Source: Mycobacterium sp. PS03-16 (lineage in GTDB: Bacteria; Actinomycetota; Actinomycetes; Mycobacteriales; Mycobacteriaceae). From it: a DNA stretch of 64,000 bases. Below are positions 8,362 through 17,290 of the stretch, piece after piece. The stretch lies in the NCBI RefSeq assembly GCF_004570325.1, contig NZ_SPQO01000018.1, forward strand, positions 47,175 through 111,174, read 5' to 3'. The notes beneath the pieces are model-generated. The model was not told where the DNA came from. It did not search any database and was given only the letters and a program-made list of their open reading frames with translations. The translations under genes were made by a program, and so were the position numbers. Position 1 is the stretch's first letter; each line of letters starts with the position of its first letter.

Positions 8362-9606
8362 GTGTTCCGCTTCGGTGTCGTCTATCTCGGGCTGTTCTGC
8401 CTGGTCTTCGCGCAGCTCACCTTCGCCTACGCCGGCGTGCTCACCCACTGGCTACCCGACAACGCGGTGATCTGGCAGCTGATGGCGCTCGAACCCCTGC
8501 TCGGCTTCGTCGCACGGCACCTGTTCGGCGTCGACGCGGTCCTGCATCTCGACTCGGGCAGCGGCGATCAGGCGATCATCTGGGTGCTGGTGTTCTGCCT
8601 GCTGGTCGTGGCGCTGATCGCGACGGCGGTGTGGAGCCTGCTGGACCGGAAACGGCCCGCCTACCCGCGGTTGGCCGCGTGGTTCCTGACGTTCCTGCGG
8701 ATGTGCCTGGGCGGGCAGCTGCTGTTCTACGGGTTCGCCAAGGTCATCCCGACCCAGGTGCCCGCGCCGCCACTGTCGGCGCTGCTGCAGCCCTACGGTG
8801 ACCTCAGCCCGGCGTCGGTGCTGTGGCTGCAGGTGGGCGGTTCGTATCCGTACGAGATCTTCCTGGGCGCGGCCGAGGTACTCGCCGGTGTGCTGCTGTT
8901 CTGGCCGCCGACCGCCACGCTCGGCGCGCTGCTGAGCGTGGCGGCGATGGGGCAGGTGTTCCTGCTGAACATGACCTTCGACGTGCCGGTCAAGATCCTG
9001 TCGTTCCACCTGCTGGTGATCAGCGCCGTGCTGGTGGCGCCGCACGCACGAGGCCTCGTCGACCTGCTGGTGCGGCAGCGGCCGTCCGGCCCCCTTCGGC
9101 AGCCGGCGCTGTTCGGCGCGGCCCGGGCCAACCGGATCGCCGCGGTCGTGCAGGTGGCCCTGGGGGTGTGGGTGCTGATCGGCTGTGTGTCGGTGAGCCG
9201 GCAGGCCTGGTACGAGTACGGCGGCGGGCGGCCGGAGCCCGAGCTGTACGGCATCTGGGCGGTGACGGAGTTCCGCGTCGACGGCCGGCCGACCCCGCCC
9301 CGCACCGACGACGCCGCCCGGTGGCAGCGGGTGGTCGTCGACCAGCCGGGCGCGGTCACGGTGCAGCAGATGGACGGCACGCTGACCACGGTGCCCGCCA
9401 CCATCGACCCGGGATCGCGCACCGTCGAGATGCCCGACCTCGCAGCGGATCTGCGCTACCGCCGGCCCGACGGGGACCGCCTGATCCTGGCGGGCCGGGT
9501 CAACGGCCGCGCCGTCGAGATCGATCTCGATGCGGTGGACCCGAACTCGTTCACCCTGCGCAGCCGCGGCTTCACCTGGGTGCAGGAGTACCCGTACTTC
9601 CGCTGA
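8362..9606 (+). CDS. DoxX-like polytopic membrane protein, N-terminus probably frameshifted
   Basis: The 414-residue frame starting at GTG 8362 opens directly with a membrane helix (FRFGVVYLGLFCLVFAQ) and has about six to eight helices up to residue 290, with a DoxX-like block (FLTFLRMCLGGQLLFYGFAKVIP). A soluble C-terminal domain of about 125 residues follows. Function is unknown; DoxX relatives act in membrane redox or thiol systems. No Shine-Dalgarno precedes 8362. A better start, GTG 8307 with AGGAG, lies in another frame and reads into ETLTRPS just where this frame has HPVTRVVFRF. One extra base near 8346-8352 would explain this, so the true protein may begin at 8307. Confidence 0.72.
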   Translation: MFRFGVVYLGLFCLVFAQLTFAYAGVLTHWLPDNAVIWQLMALEPLLGFVARHLFGVDAVLHLDSGSGDQAIIWVLVFCLLVVALIATAVWSLLDRKRPAYPRLAAWFLTFLRMCLGGQLLFYGFAKVIPTQVPAPPLSALLQPYGDLSPASVLWLQVGGSYPYEIFLGAAEVLAGVLLFWPPTATLGALLSVAAMGQVFLLNMTFDVPVKILSFHLLVISAVLVAPHARGLVDLLVRQRPSGPLRQPALFGAARANRIAAVVQVALGVWVLIGCVSVSRQAWYEYGGGRPEPELYGIWAVTEFRVDGRPTPPRTDDAARWQRVVVDQPGAVTVQQMDGTLTTVPATIDPGSRTVEMPDLAADLRYRRPDGDRLILAGRVNGRAVEIDLDAVDPNSFTLRSRGFTWVQEYPYFR

Positions 9607-9609
9607 CGT

Positions 9610-10002
9610 TCAGTCACCGGCCGTCACCACGGGCAGCCAGTTCGCGATCTCCGGGGCGCGCGCCCCGGACAGCGTCAGCGTGCCCCCGGCCACGGCCCGA
9701 TCGAACGCCAGCAGCCCGGTGGCGATCAGCAACCAGGTCCGGGGATCGGTCTCGACCACGTTGGGCGGGTTGCCGCGGGTGTGCGTCGGACCCGCGACGC
9801 ACTGCACCGCGACGAACGGTGGGATGCGTACCTCGACGCTGGCCCCCGGGGCGATGGCGGCCAGCGTGCGGGCGGTGAGCCGAACCGCTTCGGCGAGCTC
9901 GGGTAGCGGCGGCGCCGGCGTCGTGTCGTCGCGCAGCCAGTCCGCGACGGCGGCCACGGCGGCGCGGGTCTTCTCCGGATCGGCGGTGCGGCGTGCAGCC
10001 AT
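9610..10002 (-). CDS. sterol-carrier-like protein (Rv0807 family)
   Basis: The 130-residue protein matches the Rv0807 family, annotated as sterol carrier family (SCP2-like, with similarity to mycothiol-dependent maleylpyruvate isomerase C-terminal domains). Helical N-terminal residues 1-50 precede a beta-rich part containing VEVRIPPFVAVQCVAGPTH and TWLLIATGLLAF. No catalytic residues can be named. It ends three bases from the stop of the convergent DoxX-like gene and starts only 16 bases from the divergent mce gene. In M. tuberculosis the equivalent gene lies beside purF, which places this copy in its ancestral neighbourhood. Confidence 0.75.
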   Translation of the reverse strand: MAARRTADPEKTRAAVAAVADWLRDDTTPAPPLPELAEAVRLTARTLAAIAPGASVEVRIPPFVAVQCVAGPTHTRGNPPNVVETDPRTWLLIATGLLAFDRAVAGGTLTLSGARAPEIANWLPVVTAGD

Positions 10003-10006
10003 AACT

Positions 10007-10012
10007 TAGTGT
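10007..10012 (+). promoter_or_regulatory. -10 element (TAGTGT) for a leaderless mce transcript
   Basis: TAGTGT is followed by six bases and the GTG at 10019. With only 16 bases between the divergent start codons, the promoter of the mce gene must overlap the coding region of its neighbour. Confidence 0.5.
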
Positions 10013-10018
10013 CGCAAA

Positions 10019-11224
10019 GTGGCCCTCGACCGGCACCGACCGCCGTACCGGGCGGCCGGTGCGCTGGCCCTGGTGGCCGTCGGCGCGGTGGCGGCGGTGA
10101 TCTCCATGGCGTTCCGCGGCGAGTTCACCGAGAGCACCACGTTGACGGTGCTGTCGTCGCGGGCCGGCCTGGTGGTCGACCCGGGCGCGAAGGTGACGTT
10201 CAACGGCGTCGAGATCGGCCGGGTCGCGCGCATCGCGACCGTCGACTCCGACGGGCGGGCCGAGGCGGCGCTGACGCTCGAGGTGGCGCCCCGGTTCCTG
10301 TCGGCGATCCCGGCCAACGTGATCGCCGACGTCACCGCCAGCACGGTGTTCGGCAACAAGTACGTGTCGTTGCGATCACCGGATGTCCCTGCGGCACACC
10401 GTCTTTCACCGGGCGACGAGATCCGGGCGGCGACGGTGACCACCGAGTTCAACACGCTGTTCGAGACCGTCGTGGCGCTGGCCGAACGCGTCGACCTGGT
10501 CAAGCTCAACCAGACGCTGGCCGCAACCGCGGAGGCGCTGACGGGGCTCGGTGACCGCTTCGGCGATGCGCTGACCGACAGCGACGCCGTCCTGGCCGAC
10601 CTCACCGCTCGGATGCCCGAACTGAGGGCCGACCTGATGGGCGTCGCGGAGCTGGCCGACATCTACGCCGCCGCCTCACCGGCGCTGTGGGACGGTCTGG
10701 ACGACGCGGTGCGCACGTCGGTCACGGTGTACGCGCAGCGCTCCGCGTTGGACCGCGCGCTGCTGGCAGCGGCGGGCTTCGGCACCGTCGGCGCCGACCC
10801 CGTCGAGCGGGCCGGTCCCTATCTGGTTCGCGGCAGCGTCGATCTGCAGCCGACCACCAAGCTGCTCGACGACTACCGCGGGATGATCTTCTGCACGATC
10901 CGCAACTTCCACGACGTCGCGCCGGAGATCCACCGCACGCTCGGCGGCGACAACGGCTACGCGCTGCGCGCCGCAGGAACCGTGCTGGGCGCGGGCAACC
11001 CGTACGTCTATCCGGACAACCTGCCACGGATCAACGCCCGCGGCGGCCCCGGCGGCCGGCCGGGCTGCTGGCAGAAGATCACCCGCGAACTGTGGCCGCA
11101 CCCGTACCTCGTCATGGACACCGGCTACAGCATCGCGCCGTACAACCACGCCGAACTGGGGCAGCCGTTCGCGATGGACTACGTGTGGGGCCGTCAGATC
11201 GGCGAGCTGACCATCAATCCGTGA
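10019..11224 (+). CDS. orphan Mce-family protein
   Basis: The 401-residue protein has an N-terminal membrane anchor (about residues 12-36), then an MCE/MlaD domain (about 40-115, GLVVDPGAKVTFNGVEIGRV ... NVIADVTASTVFGNKYVSL), then a long helical region and a C-terminal Cys-containing part as in MceA-type subunits. Mce proteins assemble into envelope-spanning lipid importers together with YrbE permeases and six mce subunits, but none of those genes is near. This is therefore an orphan MceA-like subunit, and it might replace a subunit of a complex encoded elsewhere. It occupies a place where M. tuberculosis has Rv0805 and cpsY, so it is an accessory insertion. Confidence 0.85.
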   Translation: MALDRHRPPYRAAGALALVAVGAVAAVISMAFRGEFTESTTLTVLSSRAGLVVDPGAKVTFNGVEIGRVARIATVDSDGRAEAALTLEVAPRFLSAIPANVIADVTASTVFGNKYVSLRSPDVPAAHRLSPGDEIRAATVTTEFNTLFETVVALAERVDLVKLNQTLAATAEALTGLGDRFGDALTDSDAVLADLTARMPELRADLMGVAELADIYAAASPALWDGLDDAVRTSVTVYAQRSALDRALLAAAGFGTVGADPVERAGPYLVRGSVDLQPTTKLLDDYRGMIFCTIRNFHDVAPEIHRTLGGDNGYALRAAGTVLGAGNPYVYPDNLPRINARGGPGGRPGCWQKITRELWPHPYLVMDTGYSIAPYNHAELGQPFAMDYVWGRQIGELTINP

Positions 11225-11846
11225 CCGCGCGTCGGCGTCCGGTCCGCAGGGCCGCCACCGCACCGACCTCGTTGACGGCCAGGTGGGCGAGCATCGCCGC
11301 GGCGAGGCTGCCCGAGTGCTCGGCCAGCCGGGCGAACACCCAGCCCGCCAGCCCGGTCACCAGCACAGTGCCGGTCACGGGCTGGCCGGCCGCCCGGGCG
11401 TCGGCGATGTGGGAGAGCCCGAACGCCGCCGACTGCAACAGCCGGCCTCCGTCGGGACCGAGCGCGTCGGCGGCCACGTGGGCCAGCGCGCCGCGGAAGC
11501 TGGCTTCCTCGGCCCAGACGGTGCCCAGCGGTATGCGCAGCAGCATCCAGCGCGCCGGGGTGTCGATCGGGTCCTGGCCGGCCAGCGCCCGGCGCACCGG
11601 GGGCAGCGGCGCGGCGGCGGTCACCACCGCGACGACGACGGCGGTGGCGGCCGCACCGGTGCGCAGACCGGCGAGCAGCGGGGGCGGCCGCAGCCCCAGC
11701 CGCGGGCGGGTGAGCGCCACCAGGCCGGTGCCCAACAGCCCGTTGAGCACGGGATGCCACCGGGGGGACAGCCGTGGGCTCACCACCTTGTGCCAGGCGA
11801 CCAGACCGCCGGCGAGCGCCGCGGCGTTGATGTGCTTGTGGCGCAT
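11214..11846 (-). CDS. CPBP-family intramembrane metalloprotease
   Basis: The 210-residue membrane protein carries the CPBP (CAAX-protease/bacteriocin-processing) motifs: EEASFRG (EExxxR) at about residues 117-123, FGLSH further on, and HLAVNE near the C-terminus, which supply the glutamates and histidines for metal binding. Several hydrophobic segments surround them. Family members cleave within membranes; bacterial roles are mostly unknown. The ATG shares a base with the stop of the upstream hydrolase gene (TGATG), so it is the third gene of a purL-hydrolase-protease operon. Its 3' end overlaps the convergent mce gene by 11 bases. The M. tuberculosis counterpart is Rv0804. Confidence 0.82.
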   Translation of the reverse strand: MRHKHINAAALAGGLVAWHKVVSPRLSPRWHPVLNGLLGTGLVALTRPRLGLRPPPLLAGLRTGAAATAVVVAVVTAAAPLPPVRRALAGQDPIDTPARWMLLRIPLGTVWAEEASFRGALAHVAADALGPDGGRLLQSAAFGLSHIADARAAGQPVTGTVLVTGLAGWVFARLAEHSGSLAAAMLAHLAVNEVGAVAALRTGRRRAVTD

Positions 11847-13612
11847 CAGTATTCGGGTCCGTCCGCGGATTCAGTGTGATGCAGGACCTGGCGGATGCGT
11901 TCGGTGTCCGCGGCGGTCCATCCGGGCGGCGGCGCGACGGCGGCCCAGCCGTCGAGCACCGAGTCACCGTAGTTGTGGCCGTGTCCGCCGGGAACGGCCG
12001 CCGCATTCGTCATGTCGGCGCTCACCTGCCAGAACGTCACGATGGGATACCAGCGCATGGACGGGGTGCGGTCCCTGCCGGGTGGTTCCCGCAGCCAGTC
12101 GGGCCGGGTGGTCAGCAGGTCCGGCGACCACCACACGATCGGGTCGGAGGCGTGCTGCAGGAACAGCACCCGGGTGCCCTGCCACGGCGCGTCGGTGTCC
12201 CGGGCGATCTCGGCCGGAGTGGTGCCCTGCGAGAACCGCACGGTGCGCCCGTCGTCGTAGCGCGGATCGACCTGCGGGGTGCCGGGATCGCGGCGCTCGA
12301 CGACCGCGCGCCACAGCGGGCTGGCGTTGGGTGGGCCCACCCACAGCACAGAGGAGAAACCCTTCTCGGCGATGTCGGGCAGCCAGCCGAACGCGCCCTG
12401 TCCGGCCATCGACCCGAGGCTCTCGCCGTAGAGCATCAGTTCGGGCCGCCGGTCCGGCGGCCGTGCCGCCCACCGCTGCTGCACCGCGTCGATCAGCAGC
12501 TTGCCCGCCTCCATGGACTTTTGCTGATCACCGAGGAACGAAATCCAGCTCGGCAGATAGGAATACTGCATCGCGACCATCGCGGTGTCGCCGTTGTACA
12601 TCAGTTCCAGCGCGCGGGCCGCCACCGGGTTGACCCACCCGGTGCCGGTGGTGGGCACGATCACCAGGACGTCGCGGTCGAAGGCGCCGGTGCGTTCGAG
12701 CTCGCTGAGCAACACCGCGATGCGCTGCTCGTCGGTGTCGGCGGTCTGCAGACCGGCGTACACGCGGATCGGTTCCTGTGCCGGGCGGCCGTTGATGCGG
12801 GCGAGTTCGTCGGCGCGGGGTCCGGCGGCGACGAAGTTGCGGCCCTGGTAGCCGAGCGTGTCCCAGGGGGCGAACGATGCTGGGCTGCCGGAGCGTTCGG
12901 GCTCTGTGGGTTGGCTGATGCCGTCGCGGGTGGTGTTGTTCTGCGGCTGGAAGACGCGGCTGGCGCTGGCCAGGAAGCCCTGGAACAGCACGCCGTTGAC
13001 CATCGTGATGATCAGGACGACGACGACCGCGGTTCCGATGAACAGCGCCGTCTCGTCGTGCAACCGGAACCGCCGGATCAGCAGCCGGGCAAGGGCTTTG
13101 ATGGTGTCGAGGACGACCCGGGCGGCCGCGACGCACAGCGCACCGACCAGTGCGGCGATCACGAGCACGCGGGCATAACCCAGCGTGTCGGGGCCGGCCA
13201 TCCCCATTTCCGCGGAGACCTGCCGCTGCCAGGCGGCGGCGGGCACGACCATGGCCGTACACGCCCCGAAGGCCAGCACGACGACGACCACCTTGAGCGC
13301 CTGCACCACCCGCCGCGACGGCGGCCACCAGCGGCGGTTGTTCAGCACGAACCGGTTGGACAGGCGCCAGGCGAAGACGCCGATGCCGTACCCGATGGCC
13401 GCGTTCACCCCGCCGATGAGGCCCTGGAACAGCCAGTCGCGCGGGAGCAGCGACGGCGTCAGCGACAGGCAGAAGAACAGCGCGCTGAAGGCGACGCCCA
13501 CGACGTCGAGGCGCAGCAGTCCCCACACCCACGCCACCAGCGGATGCGGGCGCGGGCGGTCAGGGGTGGCGGCGACGGCGTCGCCGGTGAGTTGGTCGGT
13601 GCCCCCGCTCAC
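11846..13612 (-). CDS. membrane-anchored alpha/beta hydrolase (Abhydrolase_9 type)
   Basis: The 588-residue protein combines an N-terminal membrane region of about six helices (residues 25-230) with a C-terminal alpha/beta-hydrolase domain, an arrangement known as DUF2319/Abhydrolase_9. The nucleophile elbow is GESLGS in [27 protein letters not shown] and the late [11 protein letters not shown] histidine segment are also family features. The natural substrate is unknown; a lipid or envelope ester is likely from its location. GTG 13612 is chosen because it overlaps the purL stop as GTGA. The longer frame upstream of it is purL in another frame. It is coupled in turn to the CPBP protease gene. 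Confidence 0.85.
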   Translation of the reverse strand: MSGGTDQLTGDAVAATPDRPRPHPLVAWVWGLLRLDVVGVAFSALFFCLSLTPSLLPRDWLFQGLIGGVNAAIGYGIGVFAWRLSNRFVLNNRRWWPPSRRVVQALKVVVVVLAFGACTAMVVPAAAWQRQVSAEMGMAGPDTLGYARVLVIAALVGALCVAAARVVLDTIKALARLLIRRFRLHDETALFIGTAVVVVLIITMVNGVLFQGFLASASRVFQPQNNTTRDGISQPTEPERSGSPASFAPWDTLGYQGRNFVAAGPRADELARINGRPAQEPIRVYAGLQTADTDEQRIAVLLSELERTGAFDRDVLVIVPTTGTGWVNPVAARALELMYNGDTAMVAMQYSYLPSWISFLGDQQKSMEAGKLLIDAVQQRWAARPPDRRPELMLYGESLGSMAGQGAFGWLPDIAEKGFSSVLWVGPPNASPLWRAVVERRDPGTPQVDPRYDDGRTVRFSQGTTPAEIARDTDAPWQGTRVLFLQHASDPIVWWSPDLLTTRPDWLREPPGRDRTPSMRWYPIVTFWQVSADMTNAAAVPGGHGHNYGDSVLDGWAAVAPPPGWTAADTERIRQVLHHTESADGPEY

Positions 13613-15906
13613 CCGAACAATCCGGGCAGCACCGCCTCGGACGTGCTGCGCAGTTCGGCCAGCGACACCGTGAAGTGGTCCTGCACCTCGACCGAGTCGC
13701 TGCCTTGGTCGACGACGCCGACCCGAGTGACCGGCAGGCCGCGTGCCTCGCACATCGACCGGAACCGGCTCTCCTCGGTGCGCGGCACCGCCACCAGCAC
13801 CCGTCCGGCCGATTCGCTGAACAGGAACACGAACGGGTCGGCATCCTCGGGAACCAGGAGGCGACAACCGGTTTCGCCGGCGAGCGCGGCCTCGGTGACG
13901 GCCTGGATCAGCCCGCCCTCGCTGAGGTCGTGGGCGGCGGAGATCAGCCCGTCGCGCGAGGCGGCGGTCAGCACGTCGGCCAGCAGCTTCTCGCGCTGGA
14001 AGTCGACCTTCGGCGGCAGCCCGCCGAGATGGTCGGCGGTGACCTGCGCCCAGATCGACCCGTCGAACTCGTCGCGGGTGTCGCCGAGCAGCATCAGCGT
14101 CTCCCCCGGCTCGGTGCCCAGCCCGGTGGGGATACGCCGCCGGACGTCGTCGATCACCCCGAGCACACCGACCACCGGGGTGGGGAGGATCGCGGTGGTG
14201 CCGGTCTGGTTGTAGAAGCTGACGTTGCCGCCGGTGACCGGGATGCCCAGGGCGACACAGCCGTCGGCGAGTCCGCGGACCGCCTGGGAGAACTGCCACA
14301 TCACGCCCGGGTCCTCCGGGGAGCCGAAGTTCAGGCAGTTGGTGACGGCCACCGGGGTCGCGCCGGTGACGGCGACGTTGCGGTACGCCTCGGCCAGCGC
14401 GAGTTGCGCGCCGGCGTAGGGGTCCAGCGCGGTGTAGCGACCCGAGGCGTCGGTCGAGATCGCGATGCCGCGGCCGGTGGCCTCGTCGATGCGCAGCACG
14501 CCGCCGTCGGCGTGTTCGGCCAGCACCGTGTTCCCGCGCACGTAGCGGTCGTACTGCTCGGTGATGTAGCCGCGGCTGCACAGGTGCGGGCTGCCGACCA
14601 TCTTCAACAGCGTGGCGCGCAGCTCGTCGCCGGTGGCCGGGCGCGGCAGCGCCGCGGAGGTGTCGGCGTTGAGCGCGTCCTGGGTGTCGGGGCGGGCGAC
14701 CGGGCGCTCGTAGACGGGGCCCTCGTGGGCGACGGTGCGCGGCGGCACGTCGACGACGGTCTCGCCGTGCCAGGTGATCTCGAGCCGGTCGCCATCGGTG
14801 ACCTCACCGATGACGGTGGCCAGCACGTCCCACTTGCGGCACACGGCGAGGAACGCGTCGACGTTCTCGGGGGTGACGACCGCGCACATGCGTTCCTGCG
14901 ATTCGCTCGACAGGATCTCGGCGGGCGTCATATTGGCCGCCCGCAGCGGCACCTGGTCGAGTTCGACGCGCATCCCGCCGTCCCCGGCCGACGCGAGTTC
15001 GGATGTCGCGCAGGACAGTCCGGCGCCGCCGAGGTCCTGGATGCCGACCACCAGGCCGGCGGCGTAGAGCTCGAGGCAGCACTCGATGAGCACCTTCTCC
15101 ATGAACGGGTCGCCGACCTGCACGCTGGGCAGCTTCTTACGCCCCGGGCCGCTTCCCTCGTCGCCGCCGAAGGTCTCGCTGGCCAGCACCGAGACCCCGC
15201 CGATGCCGTCGAGGCCGGTGCGGGCGCCGAACAGGATGATCTTGTTGCCGGCGCCCGAGGCGAAGGCCAGGTGCAGATCCTCCTTGCGCATGGTGCCCAC
15301 GCAGAGCGCGTTGACCAACGGGTTGCCCGCGTAGGAGGCGTCGAAGACGGTTTCGCCGCCGATGTTGGGCAGGCCCAGCGAGTTGCCGTAGCCGCCGATG
15401 CCCCGCACCACACCGTCCAGCACACGGCGGGTGTCGGGGGCGTCGGCCGCGCCGAACCGCAGCTGGTCCATCACGGCGACCGGGCGGGCGCCCATCGCCA
15501 TGATGTCGCGGACGATGCCGCCGACGCCGGTGGCCGCACCCTGGTACGGCTCGACGTAGGAGGGGTGGTTGTGGGACTCGACCTTGAAGGTGACCGCCCA
15601 GCCGTCGCCGATGTCGACGACACCGGCGTTCTCCCCGATGCCGGCGAGCATGGTGGAACGCATCTCCTCGGTGGTGGTCTCACCGAAGTAGCGCAGATGG
15701 ACCTTCGAGGACTTGTAGGAGCAGTGTTCGCTCCACATCACCGAGTACATGGCCAGCTCGGCGTCGGTCGGGCGGCGGCCGAGGATCTCGCGGATCCGCT
15801 GGTACTCGTCGTCCTTGAGGCCCAGCTCGCGGAACGGCTGCGGTTGGTCGGGGGTGGCTGCGGCCCGCTCGACGGTGTCCGGCGTGGGGGCAAGCTCCTG
15901 CGTCAC
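13609..15906 (-). CDS. purL: phosphoribosylformylglycinamidine synthase subunit PurL
   Basis: PurL (765 residues) is the small type of FGAM synthetase that converts FGAR to FGAM with ATP, taking ammonia from PurQ with PurS as linker. The sequence has the typical [16 protein letters not shown] opening, [16 protein letters not shown], the ATP-binding [12 protein letters not shown] and [12 protein letters not shown] motifs, and full length. The partner genes purQ and purS are 11 kb away, as in M. tuberculosis (Rv0803 against Rv0788). A TAGACT hexamer six bases before the GTG predicts a leaderless mRNA; it overlaps the stop codon of the upstream antiporter gene. Confidence 0.97.
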   Translation of the reverse strand: MTQELAPTPDTVERAAATPDQPQPFRELGLKDDEYQRIREILGRRPTDAELAMYSVMWSEHCSYKSSKVHLRYFGETTTEEMRSTMLAGIGENAGVVDIGDGWAVTFKVESHNHPSYVEPYQGAATGVGGIVRDIMAMGARPVAVMDQLRFGAADAPDTRRVLDGVVRGIGGYGNSLGLPNIGGETVFDASYAGNPLVNALCVGTMRKEDLHLAFASGAGNKIILFGARTGLDGIGGVSVLASETFGGDEGSGPGRKKLPSVQVGDPFMEKVLIECCLELYAAGLVVGIQDLGGAGLSCATSELASAGDGGMRVELDQVPLRAANMTPAEILSSESQERMCAVVTPENVDAFLAVCRKWDVLATVIGEVTDGDRLEITWHGETVVDVPPRTVAHEGPVYERPVARPDTQDALNADTSAALPRPATGDELRATLLKMVGSPHLCSRGYITEQYDRYVRGNTVLAEHADGGVLRIDEATGRGIAISTDASGRYTALDPYAGAQLALAEAYRNVAVTGATPVAVTNCLNFGSPEDPGVMWQFSQAVRGLADGCVALGIPVTGGNVSFYNQTGTTAILPTPVVGVLGVIDDVRRRIPTGLGTEPGETLMLLGDTRDEFDGSIWAQVTADHLGGLPPKVDFQREKLLADVLTAASRDGLISAAHDLSEGGLIQAVTEAALAGETGCRLLVPEDADPFVFLFSESAGRVLVAVPRTEESRFRSMCEARGLPVTRVGVVDQGSDSVEVQDHFTVSLAELRSTSEAVLPGLFG

Positions 15907-15912
15907 GAGGAC

Positions 15913-15918
15913 AGTCTA
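15913..15918 (-). promoter_or_regulatory. -10 element (TAGACT) for leaderless purL mRNA
   Basis: Minus-strand TAGACT is separated from the purL GTG by exactly six bases. Its first three bases are the TAG stop codon of the antiporter gene. Confidence 0.55.
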
Positions 15919-17148
15919 TTTCCCCGGGTCAGTGTGCTCGGGGTCACTGGACCCGGCGGCCGTCGCGGCGTGGGCGCGGGCCGCCGCGGGCGCCCCGAGG
16001 CCGTGCAGGACGACGCTGCCCAGGACGGTCACCACGGTGGTGATCAGCACGACGTGCTCGTCGGCTCCGGTCAGCGCGTTGTAGGCGAGCAGGCCGAAGA
16101 CGATCGACGTCGTGCCGCGGGGTCCGAGGCCGCCGAGCAGCAGACGCTCCGGGCGGGTGAAGCGTGATCTCCACATGCTCAGCGCGGTCGGCACCATCCG
16201 GATCAGCGTCAGCGCCAGGACGGCGAAGACCACGGTGCCGATCGGCACTCCGGACTGCAGCGCGACCACCGCGGCCGCGCCGAACACGAACCACATGCCG
16301 ACGACCAGCAGGAAGCCGACGTCGTCGACCAGTTCGAGTTCGTGGCGCAGGTCCCCGGTGCGGCGGAAGTAGTTGAATGCGATGCCGCACACGAAGGCGG
16401 CGACGAAGCCGTTGCCGCCGACGGCCAGGCTTGCGCCGAACGACAGCAGCGGGGCGGCCACCGGCACCAGCCGGAAAGACTGCGCCGTCATCCAGTCGCG
16501 GCGGTGTGCGGCGTTGACCGCGAGCGCCAGCGCGGCCCCGACGGCCAACCCGACCACGATGGCCTTCGCGGCTTGCGGCACCGCTGCGCCGAGCGCCTGC
16601 AGCGGGGTGTCGGCGCGGGTGTCCGGCGCGGCGAGCACCAGCGCGAAGATGAACAGTGGCGAGATGATGCCGTCGTTGTAGCCGGCCTCGACGTTGAGCA
16701 GGTTGCGCACCCGCTCGGGCACGCGGGCGTCGCGCACGATCGCCGGCGCCGGGGCGAAGTCGATGGGCACCACGATGCAGGCGATGATCAGCAGCACCGG
16801 CCAGGAGGTGCCCGGTAACAGCCACAGTCCCAGGACGACGGCGACGGCGAGGCTGAGCGGCATCGCGATGAACAGCACGCGCAGCGCCGCGCGCGGGTGG
16901 TCGCCGAACAGGCCGCCGCGCACGTCGGTGGCGTCGACGAACAGCAGGATCGCCAGGATGATCTCGGCGATGTGTTCGGCGGTGTCGGTGTTCAGTTGGG
17001 CGGCCAGCTGATCCGAGGCACCGAGGCCCACGGCGGCGCCCGCGAGCACCAGCACCATCGGCGCGGTGAGATGCCAGCGCTCCATGCGTCGCGCCGTCAC
17101 CGACCATGCGGCCAGCACGGCGGACAGCGCGATCAGCGACAGGAGCAC
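15916..17148 (-). CDS. cation/proton antiporter (CPA1, NhaP-like)
   Basis: About 12 hydrophobic segments in 410 residues fit a Na+(K+)/H+ antiporter of the NhaP/CPA1 type. The family's ion-site region is recognisable in the IVVPIDFAPAPAIVRD stretch and in GYNDGIISPLFIF, where asparagine and aspartate of the ND motif occur together. It would exchange monovalent cations for protons across the cytoplasmic membrane. I place the start at GTG 17148, nine bases after a GGAAAG sequence. An upstream GTG (17211) would lie against the terminator hairpin of the preceding gene and would add 21 residues without membrane character. Confidence 0.85.
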   Translation of the reverse strand: MLLSLIALSAVLAAWSVTARRMERWHLTAPMVLVLAGAAVGLGASDQLAAQLNTDTAEHIAEIILAILLFVDATDVRGGLFGDHPRAALRVLFIAMPLSLAVAVVLGLWLLPGTSWPVLLIIACIVVPIDFAPAPAIVRDARVPERVRNLLNVEAGYNDGIISPLFIFALVLAAPDTRADTPLQALGAAVPQAAKAIVVGLAVGAALALAVNAAHRRDWMTAQSFRLVPVAAPLLSFGASLAVGGNGFVAAFVCGIAFNYFRRTGDLRHELELVDDVGFLLVVGMWFVFGAAAVVALQSGVPIGTVVFAVLALTLIRMVPTALSMWRSRFTRPERLLLGGLGPRGTTSIVFGLLAYNALTGADEHVVLITTVVTVLGSVVLHGLGAPAAARAHAATAAGSSDPEHTDPGK

Positions 17149-17217
17149 GGCGGGGATCTTTCCAGGGTGGGGCGAGGGTGTCCCGGCGACAAGGACTTCG
17201 ACCCGGGACACGAGGAA

Positions 17218-17269
17218 GGCCTCCTGCCGGTCCGACTCGTCTCCCCCTCGGAGTCGGTGGCAGGAGGCC
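17218..17269 (-). terminator. long hairpin terminator after the 681-residue secreted protein gene
   Basis: Arms GGCCTCCTGCC (17218-17228) and GGCAGGAGGCC (17259-17269) pair perfectly, and a nested pair CCGACTC/GAGTCGG (17232-17238, 17251-17257) extends the stem. It begins 22 bases beyond the stop at 17291. This position also argues against the antiporter start at 17211. Confidence 0.7.
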
Positions 17270-17290
17270 CCTGGTCTCGCTACGACGTGA

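Noticed and set aside
13612..14581. Upstream extension of the hydrolase frame (911-residue version)
   Set aside because: It runs inside purL in another frame and lacks family character; the GTGA overlap with the purL stop gives the true start.
13675..16167. 830-residue frame antisense to purL
   Set aside because: It is a by-product of GC-rich codon use on the complementary strand; no known domain, and purL is certain.
17149..17211. GTG 17211 as antiporter start
   Set aside because: It adjoins the terminator hairpin of the preceding gene and adds residues without membrane character; 17148 has a ribosome site.
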